A stretch of DNA of 64,000 nt, taken from Bacilli bacterium. Lineage in GTDB: Bacteria > Bacillota_I > Bacilli_A > RF39 > UBA660. How positions within the stretch are numbered: the stretch's first letter is position 1; each line of letters starts with the position of its first letter. The translations under genes and the position numbers were made by a program. This document shows positions 32,917 through 42,716 of this stretch, one piece after another. Below the pieces are notes generated by a model. It saw only the letters and a program-made list of their open reading frames with translations, did not search any database and was not told the DNA's origin. The stretch spans positions 687,734 to 751,733 of the forward strand of contig JAFQSD010000002.1 of assembly GCA_017409785.1 (NCBI GenBank). The letters are read 5' to 3'.

Positions 32917-33798
32917 ATTTAATATTATTTCAATTAATTTCTTAGTACAGAAACTTGGAATATTTCTTTTTGAATAGGCAATGCCAATTTCTCTTTTTGG
33001 TATTTCTTCTACTATATCTAACTTATATAACTTCTTAGAATTAAGTTCGTCTTGAATATATTCTTCTGTTGCGTATCCAATACCAAACCCTATTTGTGTA
33101 AATTCAGTTACTAATGTAAATCCTGCTAAATCTAAATCAGGTTTAAAAACAATATCATGCGTCTTCGCAAACTCATCTAAAAATCTTCTAGTAGTTGAGC
33201 CATGTGCTTGAAAAACTAAAGGATATTTAGCTATTTCTTCTAACGTAAGCTTTTTATTAACTAATTCTTTATAAGCATCTCCTACAATAAAACAATCATG
33301 AATATCTTTAACTTTAATTAGTTCTATATCATTTTCATCGTGATAGGGAAGATTAAGTATAACAACATCTAATAACCCTTGTCTAAGTCTAGAAAGTAAT
33401 ACACCAGACATATGAGTTTCTATTTCAATTTTTATATGAGGGTATCTCTTATGAAATATTTCTAAATATGGTATTAAAAACTTTTTAGTAAGTGTTGTAC
33501 TAGAGCCAATTCTAATAGTTCCAGTCTCTAAATGAATCATTTCTGAAAATTTACTTTCAGCATTATTTATATACTCAATAGCTTGTTTAATGTAACGATA
33601 AAATTCTTTTCCTTCTTCAGTAAGCACAACACCACGTTTAGTTCTAATAAATAATTGTCCACCTAATTGTTCTTCTAATATCTTAATACATTTACTAATA
33701 GCAGGTTGACTAATCATTAATTCATCAGCTGCCTTTGTAATGTTTCCAGTTTTTGCAACCACATAAAAGATTCTATAATATTCAAAACTAATATTCAT
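32902..33798 (-). CDS. LysR-family transcription regulator
   Basis: The N-terminal winged helix (FYVVAKTGNITKAADELMIS then QPAISKCIKILEEQLGG) and the LysR substrate-binding domain (GTIRIGSSTTLTKKFLIPYLEIF) are clear; length 298 aa is typical. ATG 33798 has GGAGGTTATCTT. It is divergent from coaE, with a short shared promoter region, so coaE or its operon may be a target; the effector is unknown. Confidence 0.9.
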   Translation of the reverse strand: MNISFEYYRIFYVVAKTGNITKAADELMISQPAISKCIKILEEQLGGQLFIRTKRGVVLTEEGKEFYRYIKQAIEYINNAESKFSEMIHLETGTIRIGSSTTLTKKFLIPYLEIFHKRYPHIKIEIETHMSGVLLSRLRQGLLDVVILNLPYHDENDIELIKVKDIHDCFIVGDAYKELVNKKLTLEEIAKYPLVFQAHGSTTRRFLDEFAKTHDIVFKPDLDLAGFTLVTEFTQIGFGIGYATEEYIQDELNSKKLYKLDIVEEIPKREIGIAYSKRNIPSFCTKKLIEIILNKQVF

Positions 33799-33888
33799 AA
33801 GATAACCTCCAGTTATGATAAACATAAATAATATATATTTTTATTATATAAGAAAAAGACCTATAATTCAATTAGAGAGGTGATAAAA

Positions 33889-34476
33889 ATGATAATTTCA
33901 ATCGTTGGAAAAAGTGGAAGTGGAAAAAGTACTATTTCTAAAACATTAGAAAGTCTAGATGAAAGAATGTTACATGTTGATATTGATCAAATATCACATC
34001 AAGTGCTTACATTTCCAGAAGTACAAGAACAATTACAAAAAAGTTTTTGTCCAGACGTAGTTATGGACCATGAAGTACAAAGAAAGGTATTAGGAAGAAT
34101 TGTATTTTCTTCTCCAGAACAAATGCAAAAATTAACTGATATAACTTGGTCACATATGGAAAGAATCATTGATCAAATTATTAAAAATAATCCAAATAAA
34201 ATAATTCTTCTAGATTGGTTATTACTTCCAAAAACCAAATTTTTCAATCAAAGTGATTTAAGAATTTGGGTGGACGCACCATTTACAGAAAGATTAGACA
34301 GAGTAGTAAAAAGATCAATTAGCGATCCAATAACACCAGATTATTTTAAAAAAAGAGATGATGCTGGAATTGACTATGAGGAAGGAAAGTATGATGTTGT
34401 AATAAATAATACAAATAAAGAAAAAACACAAAATGAGGTGAAACAAGTATATGAAAAAAGTATTTTACGCAGGTAG
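33889..34476 (+). CDS. coaE: Dephospho-CoA kinase-like protein
   Basis: A P-loop (GKSGSGKST, 7-15) and the CoaE layout are present: HVDIDQISHQVL, the RKVLGRIVF stretch, and a C-terminal RLDRVVKRS lid. CoaE phosphorylates dephospho-CoA in the last step of coenzyme A synthesis. The context supports it, since coaD, which makes its substrate, overlaps the 3' end. GAGGTGATAAAAATG fixes the start at 33889. Confidence 0.82.
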   Translation: MIISIVGKSGSGKSTISKTLESLDERMLHVDIDQISHQVLTFPEVQEQLQKSFCPDVVMDHEVQRKVLGRIVFSSPEQMQKLTDITWSHMERIIDQIIKNNPNKIILLDWLLLPKTKFFNQSDLRIWVDAPFTERLDRVVKRSISDPITPDYFKKRDDAGIDYEEGKYDVVINNTNKEKTQNEVKQVYEKSILRR

Positions 34477-34936
34477 TTTTGATCCAATCACAAAAGGACA
34501 TTTAAATGTAATTCATCAAGCAAGTAATTTATTTGATGAAGTAGTTGTTGCAGTAATGCAAAATTCTGCAAAAAAGAATCCATTCTTTACTTTAGAAGAA
34601 AGAGTTGAATTAGTAAAGAAAACTGTAGAAGACTTAGATAATGTATCAGTAGTAACTGGACAAGGCGCAGCTTACAAATTAGCAAAGTTATACGAATGTC
34701 AGGCAATGATTAGAGGACTTCGTGGAGTAACAGACTTCGATTCAGAAATTCAGTTAGCAACAACAAACAGAAAACTAAGTAATAGAGAACTAAGTACAAT
34801 CTGTTTATTCCCAGATCAAGAATATCAATATATTTCATCATCTATTGTAAGAGAATTATTCTCTCTTGATGAACCCATCGATGATTATGTAGAACCTGTT
34901 GTAGAAGAGGCAATGGTAAAAAAATATAAAAGATAG
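34451..34936 (+). CDS. coaD: Phosphopantetheine adenylyltransferase
   Basis: GSFDPITKGHL contains the T-x-G-H nucleotidyltransferase motif, and RGLRGVTDFDSE and ISSSIVRE complete the family signature; 161 aa is the normal length. It makes dephospho-CoA from 4'-phosphopantetheine. It begins 26 bases before the end of coaE in another frame, with AATGAGGTGAAAC as ribosome site, so the two last CoA enzymes are coupled in reverse order of the pathway. Confidence 0.95.
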   Translation: MKKVFYAGSFDPITKGHLNVIHQASNLFDEVVVAVMQNSAKKNPFFTLEERVELVKKTVEDLDNVSVVTGQGAAYKLAKLYECQAMIRGLRGVTDFDSEIQLATTNRKLSNRELSTICLFPDQEYQYISSSIVRELFSLDEPIDDYVEPVVEEAMVKKYKR

Positions 34937-34947
34937 GAGTGTTATTT

Positions 34948-35769
34948 ATGGAAATAAAAATCTTAGGTTCCGTATCTCCGTATTGTAAAGAAGATAAAAA
35001 TTGTCCCGGTTATTTAGTGACTGAAGGTTCTTCAAAAGCATTACTTGATTGTGGAAATGGTATTACAAGAAATCTAAAGTTACCAGAAGACTTAGAAAAT
35101 TTAAATATTATTATTTCTCACTTACACAAAGACCATTATGGAGATTTATTATCTTTAGGATATGCAACTTATGTTTTCCACAATCTTGGCTATTTGCCAA
35201 ATAGAGTAAAAGTCTATATTCCAGAAGCTGATATGAGAAATGTAACAGAAGATTATAAAGATGCTGATGGTTGGGGAGCATCTCATATGGTAAAAAAACC
35301 AATTCTTGATTATGTATTTCTACAAGAATTTGGACCAGAACAGTTTTTTGAGTTTATTCCATATAATGAGAAAACAAAGTTAGAGATAGGAAATATGAAA
35401 ATAGAATTTTCAAAAAATCCTCATCAAGTAAATACTTATTCCACAAAAATTGTGGATAAAGACAAAACATTTGTCTATAGTGGTGACACTGGTTATCAAG
35501 GTAATTCTTTAGTAAGACTGGCAGAAGATGCAGATATCTTACTTTGCGAAGCAACATTTCTAAGAGGCCAAACCAGACTTACAGATAACCATCTTTATGC
35601 ATATGAAGCAGCAAAGATTGCTAAAGAAGCAAATGTAAGGAAACTAGTATTAACACACTTCTTCCCAGAAATAGACAAAGAACAATATGTTCAAGAAGCA
35701 AGAACTATATTTGAAAATACAGCTGCTGCCGAAGAAGGGAAAGTTTTAAAATTAGGAGGTATAAAATGA
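34948..35769 (+). CDS. Metallo-beta-lactamase-fold hydrolase
   Basis: The metal motif H-x-H-x-D-H is present (SHLHKDHYGD), with SGDTGY and an LTHFFPE segment supplying further ligands. MBL proteins of this kind include phosphodiesterases and tRNase Z-like enzymes; the substrate is not clear. TAGGAGTG precedes ATG 34948. It overlaps the next gene by four bases. Confidence 0.85.
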   Translation: MEIKILGSVSPYCKEDKNCPGYLVTEGSSKALLDCGNGITRNLKLPEDLENLNIIISHLHKDHYGDLLSLGYATYVFHNLGYLPNRVKVYIPEADMRNVTEDYKDADGWGASHMVKKPILDYVFLQEFGPEQFFEFIPYNEKTKLEIGNMKIEFSKNPHQVNTYSTKIVDKDKTFVYSGDTGYQGNSLVRLAEDADILLCEATFLRGQTRLTDNHLYAYEAAKIAKEANVRKLVLTHFFPEIDKEQYVQEARTIFENTAAAEEGKVLKLGGIK

Positions 35770-36632
35770 GTAAATCAGGACTAATTGACATGCATACACA
35801 TACTTGCTATTCAGATGGAGAATTAACTCCAAACGAACTTGTAGAAAAAGCCGATAGAGAAGGACTAGACACAATCGCAATAACAGATCATGATACATTA
35901 CTAGGAGTACAAAATATGACTATTCCTCAAAGTAAAAGAAAAACAAAAGTAATTAATGGAATAGAAATTTCAATTAAAGTTCCAGTTGGTAGAATGCACA
36001 TTCTAGGACAAGATATCGACATTTGGGATAAAAGACTTAATGAAAAAATGAAGGATTTACATACTAGAAGTATTTACTCAGTATCAGGAATCATATGCCA
36101 ATTAAAAAAAGATTATGGAATAATCTTTTCATCAGATGAAATACTAAATATTTTAAATGCTCAAAGAAATATCGGAAGACCAGATGTTGCAAAACTACTT
36201 ATAGAACATGGATATGCCTCAACCGTCCAAGAAGCTTTTGATAAATACTTAATAGAAGCTTATAAAAAACTAGGTGATGTTGCTAAAGGAATTGAATTTC
36301 CAGAGTGTGCTGAATTAATTCATAATGCTAATGGATATGTAGTATTAGCTCATCCAGTATCACTGGAACTAAGTAAAAGTGACCTTGAACGAAAAATAGA
36401 ATATTTAGTTGATAATGGATTAGATGGAATAGAAGTATATCATAGTAATCACACTCAAGAAGATGAAGAAGAATTTCTAAGACTTGCTGATAAATATAAT
36501 CTCCTAATTAGTGGAGGAAGTGATTACCATGGACCTAATGTAAAACCTGATGTTGAATTAGGAACTGGTAAGAAAAATGTCAAAGTAAAACAACTAACAT
36601 TATTAGATGCTATAAATAGAAGACAAAAATAA
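35766..36632 (+). CDS. PHP-domain phosphoesterase
   Basis: Metal ligands of the PHP fold are visible: DMHTHTCYSDGE at the start, AITDHDT, GIEIS, a central YVVLAHPV and a final SGGSDYHG. Such enzymes include RNase AM and 3',5'-bisphosphate phosphatases. ATGA overlap with the MBL gene suggests a joint role, possibly in nucleotide or RNA turnover. A terminator follows. Confidence 0.87.
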   Translation: MSKSGLIDMHTHTCYSDGELTPNELVEKADREGLDTIAITDHDTLLGVQNMTIPQSKRKTKVINGIEISIKVPVGRMHILGQDIDIWDKRLNEKMKDLHTRSIYSVSGIICQLKKDYGIIFSSDEILNILNAQRNIGRPDVAKLLIEHGYASTVQEAFDKYLIEAYKKLGDVAKGIEFPECAELIHNANGYVVLAHPVSLELSKSDLERKIEYLVDNGLDGIEVYHSNHTQEDEEEFLRLADKYNLLISGGSDYHGPNVKPDVELGTGKKNVKVKQLTLLDAINRRQK

Positions 36633-36654
36633 AAAGAGTTTTAAACTCTTTTTT
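36630..36654. terminator. Bidirectional terminator
   Basis: AAAAAGAGTT/AACTCTTTTT stem between converging genes. Confidence 0.8.
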
Positions 36655-38713
36655 ATTTTCTACCAGTAACAGTCTCCAAATCAAAATAGAAACCATATTC
36701 TTTATAGTATTCATCACCAATCTTAGCATCTTTAGTTTCAACATTAACTCCACCAAGACCTTCATAGAACTTAATAGCATTCTTATTATCAGATAAACAC
36801 CAAACAATCATATTATGTTTACCTTGGTCTAACAATTCCTTAGCAGTTTCAATTAATAAGTTAGAACCAATACCACGTCCTGCTTGTTCTGTTTTTACAT
36901 ATAAACTTACAAGTTCAGAGTCATATTTACCACTCTTATCGTTAAGTGCAAAACATGAATACCCTAAAACTTCATTCTCTTTAACCGCAACTAATACTAA
37001 ATCTTTATATTCTTCAAAACTACTAATATAACGTTGTGTTTGTGCTTCATAATCTAATTCATTTAAATATTTAGAAGCAACAATCTTATCATAAGCAGTT
37101 CTCCATCCATCAATCTTAATTCTAGCCATTTGTTCTTGATCTTTTAATTCATTCTTACGAATAATATAATCTTCACCCTTAACAAGTAATTGTAAGGCTC
37201 TATTCATATTCGCAAGGGCAGTAATAATACGACTATCTTCAAGTGCAAAAGTAACTCTACCAACCATTTCATTTTCATATGGCCAACTAATAGATTGTCC
37301 AACTAAAAATCTAGTTCTAGAAGTTCTATAGAAGAATACTAATAAATCTTTCTCACTATTAATAATCATATCCTTATATTTCATACCTTTAACTTGAGTA
37401 AAGTCAAGTATTGCAAAGAACCCAGATTCTGGTTCTAAATTCTTAGGAAACGACACATAAGGTAACCCATTTAATATTTTAGAAACATCATTTTCTTTAA
37501 TAGTATCTCTAATAGTATTTTCAATTTCAACGCTCAACTCTTTATCATCAATAGAATCAATTCCGTCAACTAAAGCTTTTAGTAACATAAATTTCTTTTT
37601 ATAAATTTTTCTAAGTTCACCAAAATATTCTTTATAAATTTTATCTCTTTCTGGACTTACATTAAATGCACCAGCTAAAGCTCTACCAACAATATCTGGA
37701 GCAGAGTCCATTCCTTGGAATATTCTATTAATTAATTCACGAATAATAATCTCATCAGCAACAACAAATCCTGCTCTAAGGCTAGCCATTCCATAACTCT
37801 TAGAAAGACCTAATAAAGAAATTGTATTTCTAAACATACCAGGAATAGTAGCAATAGGCTTAGCCTTACCATCTTCTTCAAAACAAATGTCTCTATAAAC
37901 TAAATCATCTATTATGAAAACTCCACGTTTACTACAAACTTCTCCAATTTCTTTTAAAAGTTCTACATCTTTTTCTCCCATAACTTTACCAGTAGGGTTA
38001 TTAGGATTAGCATTTAAAAAAGCAACAACTCTTGGAACATATCCTTTACGACGATTATATACTTTTTGTAAACTATCATTAATTTCATCAATCTTTTGAG
38101 CAAGCTTCTTTGGATTTACTAACCAATTATCTTCTTTAGAAAGTGGAAGTACTTCAACTTCAGCACCTTCTCGTTCTGCTCTAATTGTAAATAATCCGTA
38201 ATTTGGTCCTGTTACTAATACAACATCTCCAGGTTTCGAGATAATATTAATTATCATATTAAAGGCAATAGATGTTGACGGTAAAAAAGTAATATTATGC
38301 ACACATAGTCCTTTATCATCAATATCTGAATATGCATATGGAGTAGTATTAACAAAACCTTCTCTTTCAACATAATCAAGTAACACTTTACGTATTTCAT
38401 CATCACCCTCGGTATAAGGATATCTATACATATTTTGTGAATCTAAACTTTTTTTCATCTCTTCAATAGATAAAGGAAAGGGTGGATACTTAGTTGGATT
38501 TCCACTACCTAAATCAATATCTGGAATAGTTGTAATATTTTCATCTCTTACTTCAAATCCATAAAAGTCAATTGCATCAGCAATACTTTGAACAGTAGGA
38601 TTAAATTTTTCTCCATCATTTCTAAGACCGATGTTTGGAAGTCCAAATCTTCTTTCTCCAAGTTCTGGATTTTCTCTTAATAGTCTATCAATCGCACTAG
38701 ATTTTATTATCAT
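36653..38713 (-). CDS. Fusion of a PLP aminotransferase and a GNAT acetyltransferase
   Basis: Residues about 60-520 form a fold-type I aminotransferase: NPNNPTGKV, DDLVYRD and GLSKSYGMASLRAGF with the PLP lysine. Residues about 530-686 form a GNAT domain: ILVAVKENEVLGYS-type strands, LYVKTEQAGRGIGSNLL for acetyl-CoA, and the NKNAIKFYEGLGG end. One polypeptide could transaminate and then acetylate the same amine. The substrate is not known. The gene starts 10 bases after its upstream partner. Confidence 0.82.
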   Translation of the reverse strand: MIIKSSAIDRLLRENPELGERRFGLPNIGLRNDGEKFNPTVQSIADAIDFYGFEVRDENITTIPDIDLGSGNPTKYPPFPLSIEEMKKSLDSQNMYRYPYTEGDDEIRKVLLDYVEREGFVNTTPYAYSDIDDKGLCVHNITFLPSTSIAFNMIINIISKPGDVVLVTGPNYGLFTIRAEREGAEVEVLPLSKEDNWLVNPKKLAQKIDEINDSLQKVYNRRKGYVPRVVAFLNANPNNPTGKVMGEKDVELLKEIGEVCSKRGVFIIDDLVYRDICFEEDGKAKPIATIPGMFRNTISLLGLSKSYGMASLRAGFVVADEIIIRELINRIFQGMDSAPDIVGRALAGAFNVSPERDKIYKEYFGELRKIYKKKFMLLKALVDGIDSIDDKELSVEIENTIRDTIKENDVSKILNGLPYVSFPKNLEPESGFFAILDFTQVKGMKYKDMIINSEKDLLVFFYRTSRTRFLVGQSISWPYENEMVGRVTFALEDSRIITALANMNRALQLLVKGEDYIIRKNELKDQEQMARIKIDGWRTAYDKIVASKYLNELDYEAQTQRYISSFEEYKDLVLVAVKENEVLGYSCFALNDKSGKYDSELVSLYVKTEQAGRGIGSNLLIETAKELLDQGKHNMIVWCLSDNKNAIKFYEGLGGVNVETKDAKIGDEYYKEYGFYFDLETVTGRK

Positions 38714-38722
38714 AATAACCTC

Positions 38723-39634
38723 CTATAATTTCTTTCTTAATTGTCTACCTAATTCTATACCATTACCAATTTCACCATAAGTCATTGGTATTCTATTTTT
38801 ATGATTTATTAAAATATTAGGATCCCTATCTTCTAGTCTTTTATAATAAGTTCTCTCAGAAAACTCAATTAATAATTGTTGCTCGTAATCAGATAAACTC
38901 ATTGGAACCATTTCTCTAGCAGCAATAAGTTTCATACTTCCAAGAGTAGAGTCGATCGATTTATCACTTGTATCCCATGCTTTATCTAAAATGAAGTCTC
39001 CTCCACCAATTTTACAAGCACCAATTCCTTGACCTTTTTCTTCATCATATAATCTAACTAAATTAGCAATCATACATGTATTAACAGTTTCCCTGTCTCT
39101 AGGTGAAAATGTATCAAATCTATAATAAGGTTCAGGTACATATACTCCATATCCATGATCTTGACTAGCAATACATCTTGCTTGATAAATATATGGAGCA
39201 ATGTATAATTCTTTACCATTATCTTCAAAATAGTATTCTGGTTTAACAATTACCTCAGGACAAATAGTCGCAAGTTGTCTTAAATTATCATGTTCTTTTT
39301 TACCAGTTCCAAACTTTGTACCAGGTTGAGTAACTAGTACTGACCATTGTTTTCCATTTGCTGTTAAAACATATACTTGTTGTGTATCACCATAATTAAT
39401 AAATTCAAGTCTCATATTAGGGTCAACTAGTTCAGGTGCTTCTTCTACAATTCTTTCTAAAAATATTTTTCTAAGAAAATTTTGAGTTTTAAAAAACTCT
39501 TCTGTGGCATCTTGCCCAGATCCTAAATTTTGATATTGAAATCCATTTCCAGGAATTCCTAAATTATTTGGATTATTATTAAAACTTGCTAATAATTCTT
39601 CTAAAGTAATTCCTTTATTTTCTTTCTTATCCAT
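38723..39634 (-). CDS. Unknown protein, possibly kinase-fold
   Basis: This 303-residue soluble protein has an N-lobe-like region (FINYGDTQQVYVLTANGKQW, then YIAPYIYQARCI as a hinge) and a GACKIGGGDFILDKAWD stretch where a catalytic loop would lie, but the usual Asp-x-x-x-x-Asn is not clear. It may be a diverged or inactive kinase fold. It is in one operon with the aminotransferase-GNAT fusion. Confidence 0.5.
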   Translation of the reverse strand: MDKKENKGITLEELLASFNNNPNNLGIPGNGFQYQNLGSGQDATEEFFKTQNFLRKIFLERIVEEAPELVDPNMRLEFINYGDTQQVYVLTANGKQWSVLVTQPGTKFGTGKKEHDNLRQLATICPEVIVKPEYYFEDNGKELYIAPYIYQARCIASQDHGYGVYVPEPYYRFDTFSPRDRETVNTCMIANLVRLYDEEKGQGIGACKIGGGDFILDKAWDTSDKSIDSTLGSMKLIAAREMVPMSLSDYEQQLLIEFSERTYYKRLEDRDPNILINHKNRIPMTYGEIGNGIELGRQLRKKL

Positions 39635-39917
39635 AAAAGTCCCCCTACATCATAATTTCTCGTAATTACTATATCATAAATCTAAGTAGAGTACAATTTG
39701 TAAAAGAACTTAAAACACAATGTAAATTGATTATTACAAAATAAATTAAAAAAAATATGTATTTTGTAAAAAACAAAAAAGTTCAATGTAAACAAAAATA
39801 GCAAAATATGACAAGAAATGACAATATACAGTCAAATAAAAAACACTTTACAAGTTAAAAAGAATCTTCACAAGTTCAATATTTATGATATACTATAAGA
39901 GAAGATAGGTGATATAA

Positions 39918-40559
39918 ATGGAAGAACAATTTCAACAAGTAACAAATATAATAAATGAATTAGCAGACAACAATCCATACATTACTAAGGAACAAATAGC
40001 TAAAGCTAGATCAATGTATAATGGAGATATGAGACCGCTTGACGAAATTCGCGCTGAATTAGAAGCATATTCTGAAGAAATAATGGCTCAAGGAATAAAA
40101 CGCGAAAAAGGTAAAGAATTAGCTGCAAAGAAATTTGAAAGAGAAGAACCAAAGGAATCAGAACCCGCAGTTGAAAAGGAAGAAGCAATCATTTCTCATC
40201 AAGATGGAAATGCCAGAATTCAAGCATTTCCACAAACAGAACCAGTAGAAGTTGTTGAATCTTTAAAGGTTGAATTACCAGGTGAAGATAAAAAAAGACA
40301 ATTACAAAGCATGATTGATGATGCTTTAGGTGAAGCGAGCGATTTATTAGTAGCAGATAATTCTCACGAACAACAACAAGTAGCAAACAAAGACCAAGCA
40401 AAAGTTCTAGTAAAAACTCAAAATGAACAAACACCAAATACAGGAAACTCTGCCTCAAATGAATCAGGTTATGGAAATGTAACAGCATTATTATCATTAA
40501 CAATAATTTGTTCAATTGTTACAATAATTATTGCTTTACTAACAATGATGGCAAACTAA
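39918..40559 (+). CDS. Unknown protein with acidic helical domain and C-terminal membrane anchor
   Basis: The 213-residue protein has a charged helical N-terminal domain, a low-complexity middle (Glu, Gln, Ala, Asn) and one C-terminal hydrophobic helix (about 190-210), so most of it should face the cytoplasm as a tail-anchored protein. GATAGGTGAT is the ribosome site, and TTCACA-N16-TATACT lies just upstream. No family recognised. The 283 bases before it are AT-rich with no other gene. Confidence 0.65.
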   Translation: MEEQFQQVTNIINELADNNPYITKEQIAKARSMYNGDMRPLDEIRAELEAYSEEIMAQGIKREKGKELAAKKFEREEPKESEPAVEKEEAIISHQDGNARIQAFPQTEPVEVVESLKVELPGEDKKRQLQSMIDDALGEASDLLVADNSHEQQQVANKDQAKVLVKTQNEQTPNTGNSASNESGYGNVTALLSLTIICSIVTIIIALLTMMAN

Positions 40560-40584
40560 GAAAGTCAAAGGACTTTCTTTTTTT
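40559..40584 (+). terminator. Terminator
   Basis: AAGAAAGTC/GACTTTCTT stem and T run. Confidence 0.8.
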
Positions 40585-40600
40585 ATGCTCTTTAGTAACA

Positions 40601-40629
40601 TTGACCTTGTTAACTAAAAAGTGTATACT
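40601..40629 (+). promoter_or_regulatory. Promoter of the femX-like gene
   Basis: TTGACC (40601-40606), 17 bases, TATACT (40624-40629). Confidence 0.75.
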
Positions 40630-40658
40630 TTAAATATAGTGAACAGGAGAGAAAGTAT

Positions 40659-41942
40659 ATGAAACTAATAGAAAATTTATCACAAGAAAAATACGAAAAA
40701 TTCTGTCGTGAAAGCAAACATAATTCCCATTTTCTACATTCATATGTTTGGGGAAAGTTTCAAGAGAAAGAACGAAATGTAATTCCTCATTATGTTGGAT
40801 ATGAAGATGATAAGCATAAATTAGTCGCAGTAGCACTTTTATTAGAAAGAAAGTTAATGCTAGGATACACGTACTTTTATTCTCCAAGAGGATATGTAAT
40901 TGATTATAAAAACAAAGAATTATTAAAAGACTTCACAAATGAGTTAAAACAGTTTGCTAAAAAAAGAAAAGCAATCTTTATAAAAATTGATCCAGATTAT
41001 AAACTACATGATATAGATATTGAAGGAAATATCCTTGACACAAATAATAATGAAGACTTAATTCCATATCTAAAATCCTTAGGATATAAACATCTAGGTT
41101 TTAATAAAAACTTTGAAAACAATCAACCTAGATATACATTTAGACTAAGTTTAGAACCATCAATAGAAGAAATAACTCAGAATTTTCATCCAACAACTAA
41201 GAAAATTATAAATAAAGGAAATCCATATAATTTAGAATTAATAAAAAACGACCCTAAAACAATTGATGATTTCTTTGAAACAATGTCTCAAACATCTGAT
41301 AGGGAAGGAATTGTAAATCATTCTTATAAATATTACAAGAGTTATTATGAAACTCTACATAAAGAAAATATGAGTGACTTATATGTAGTAAAAGTAGATG
41401 TAAATAAATTAAAAGAAACATATCAAGAAAAGATTAAAAACTTAGAAGCAAATATTGAGAAAATGTCTGATGAAAAATATAAAGACAGTGAAAAGAATGC
41501 TAATAAAAAACAAGAGTTTGTTAATCAATTAAATAAAGCTAAGAAAGAATATGAAGTAATAGAACCAATACAAGAAAAAACTTTAACTCTTTCAGCTATA
41601 ATGACTGCTAAATATGGTAATAAAGTTTGGACTCTACATGGTGGAAATAATACTTTATTAAGAGAATTAAATGCTAATTATTTTATTTATTATGAAATAA
41701 TTAAAGATGCTAAAAAAGAAAATTACGAAATAATAGATTTCTTTGGAACAACAGGTAATCCAACAACAGATAATCCAGTTTATGGAATTCATTTATTTAA
41801 GAAAAGACTAGGTGGGGAATATACAGAATTTATTGGTGAATTAGATTTAATAATAAATAAACCAATATATTACATATATAAAACTTTAGTACCAATCAGA
41901 TATAAGATTCAAAAACTAAGATATAATAATAAGAAAAAATAA
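40659..41942 (+). CDS. FemAB/MurM-family peptidoglycan aminoacyltransferase
   Basis: The FemAB signature is present: FLHSYVWGKFQEKERNV near the start, YSPRGYVIDY, two GNAT-like domains, the helical coiled-coil insert (about 255-305) that binds tRNA, and a final YEIIDFFGTTG. These enzymes use aminoacyl-tRNA to build the interpeptide bridge of peptidoglycan on lipid II. This supports a walled cell with branched stem peptides. AGGAGAGAAAGT is the ribosome site. Confidence 0.9.
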   Translation: MKLIENLSQEKYEKFCRESKHNSHFLHSYVWGKFQEKERNVIPHYVGYEDDKHKLVAVALLLERKLMLGYTYFYSPRGYVIDYKNKELLKDFTNELKQFAKKRKAIFIKIDPDYKLHDIDIEGNILDTNNNEDLIPYLKSLGYKHLGFNKNFENNQPRYTFRLSLEPSIEEITQNFHPTTKKIINKGNPYNLELIKNDPKTIDDFFETMSQTSDREGIVNHSYKYYKSYYETLHKENMSDLYVVKVDVNKLKETYQEKIKNLEANIEKMSDEKYKDSEKNANKKQEFVNQLNKAKKEYEVIEPIQEKTLTLSAIMTAKYGNKVWTLHGGNNTLLRELNANYFIYYEIIKDAKKENYEIIDFFGTTGNPTTDNPVYGIHLFKKRLGGEYTEFIGELDLIINKPIYYIYKTLVPIRYKIQKLRYNNKKK

Positions 41943-41969
41943 AAATACTGAATTACTTCAGTATTTTTT
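41941..41969. terminator. Bidirectional terminator
   Basis: AATACTGAA/TTCAGTATT stem with a four-base loop, T run on both strands. Confidence 0.8.
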
Positions 41970-42633
41970 ATTGTTTAATATAAGGTTTTCCTTTTTTACC
42001 AGACGTATATCTATTTTTTACATCATCTAAGAATTCTTTAACATCTAAACTCATATCTAATTTATCATCATGAACATACTCAGCATAGTCAGTAAATAAT
42101 CTTTTAACAGCATCATCTACATATTCTGGATTTCTTAAACATTCCATAACAGGAGCTCTAGAATATCCACAAGTATCAATTCCAATTAATCTTTCTCCAT
42201 CGAACACAACATTGTATGGTAAATCATATATACTTATACCATCTCTTGCTAATTGAATAGCATCTTCATACATAACTTCATAGGCTTTATATAACTTATC
42301 AAAATCAATATGATCAATTCCATGATCAAATAAATAACGATAACTTGTTAAATTCTTTTTTACCGCATCACTTGTATATCCCATAAGTTCATCTCCAACC
42401 ACAAATAATACATGTGGAAAGAAAAATGATTTATTTTGATAATCAGCAGTAGTTATAATATCTTCTGGAATATAAACTTCACTTCTAAAACCATCAGACA
42501 TATCTTTGTAAGCAAGTCCGTCATCACCTAAGTAACATGTTCCTTCACTACCAGTTCCTAATTCTCTAACAGCTTTTTTCATACAATAACTATTAACTGC
42601 TTGTTCTGATTCAAAATTTACTATTTTATTCAT
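41968..42633 (-). CDS. Small kinase-like protein
   Basis: ELGTGSEGTCYLGDDGLAYKDM gives a glycine-rich loop and an N-lobe Lys. The catalytic loop ISIYDLPYNVVFDG followed by LIGIDTCGY has Asp, Asn and a second Asp in the right order. ATG 42633 has GGGGTGG upstream. Substrate unknown; it resembles the gene at 30193-30924 in size and layout, though not closely in sequence. Confidence 0.62.
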   Translation of the reverse strand: MNKIVNFESEQAVNSYCMKKAVRELGTGSEGTCYLGDDGLAYKDMSDGFRSEVYIPEDIITTADYQNKSFFFPHVLFVVGDELMGYTSDAVKKNLTSYRYLFDHGIDHIDFDKLYKAYEVMYEDAIQLARDGISIYDLPYNVVFDGERLIGIDTCGYSRAPVMECLRNPEYVDDAVKRLFTDYAEYVHDDKLDMSLDVKEFLDDVKNRYTSGKKGKPYIKQ

Positions 42634-42690
42634 ACAACCACCCCAAATAGTGCCCATATTATACCACAAAATCTCTTAAAAGTAAAGGAA

Positions 42691-42716
42691 TAAAAGAACT
42701 GCATGACAGTTCTTTT
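42691..42716 (-). terminator. Terminator of the GNAT gene
   Basis: AAAGAACTG/CAGTTCTTT stem with a five-base loop at the end of the minus-strand gene. Confidence 0.75.
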
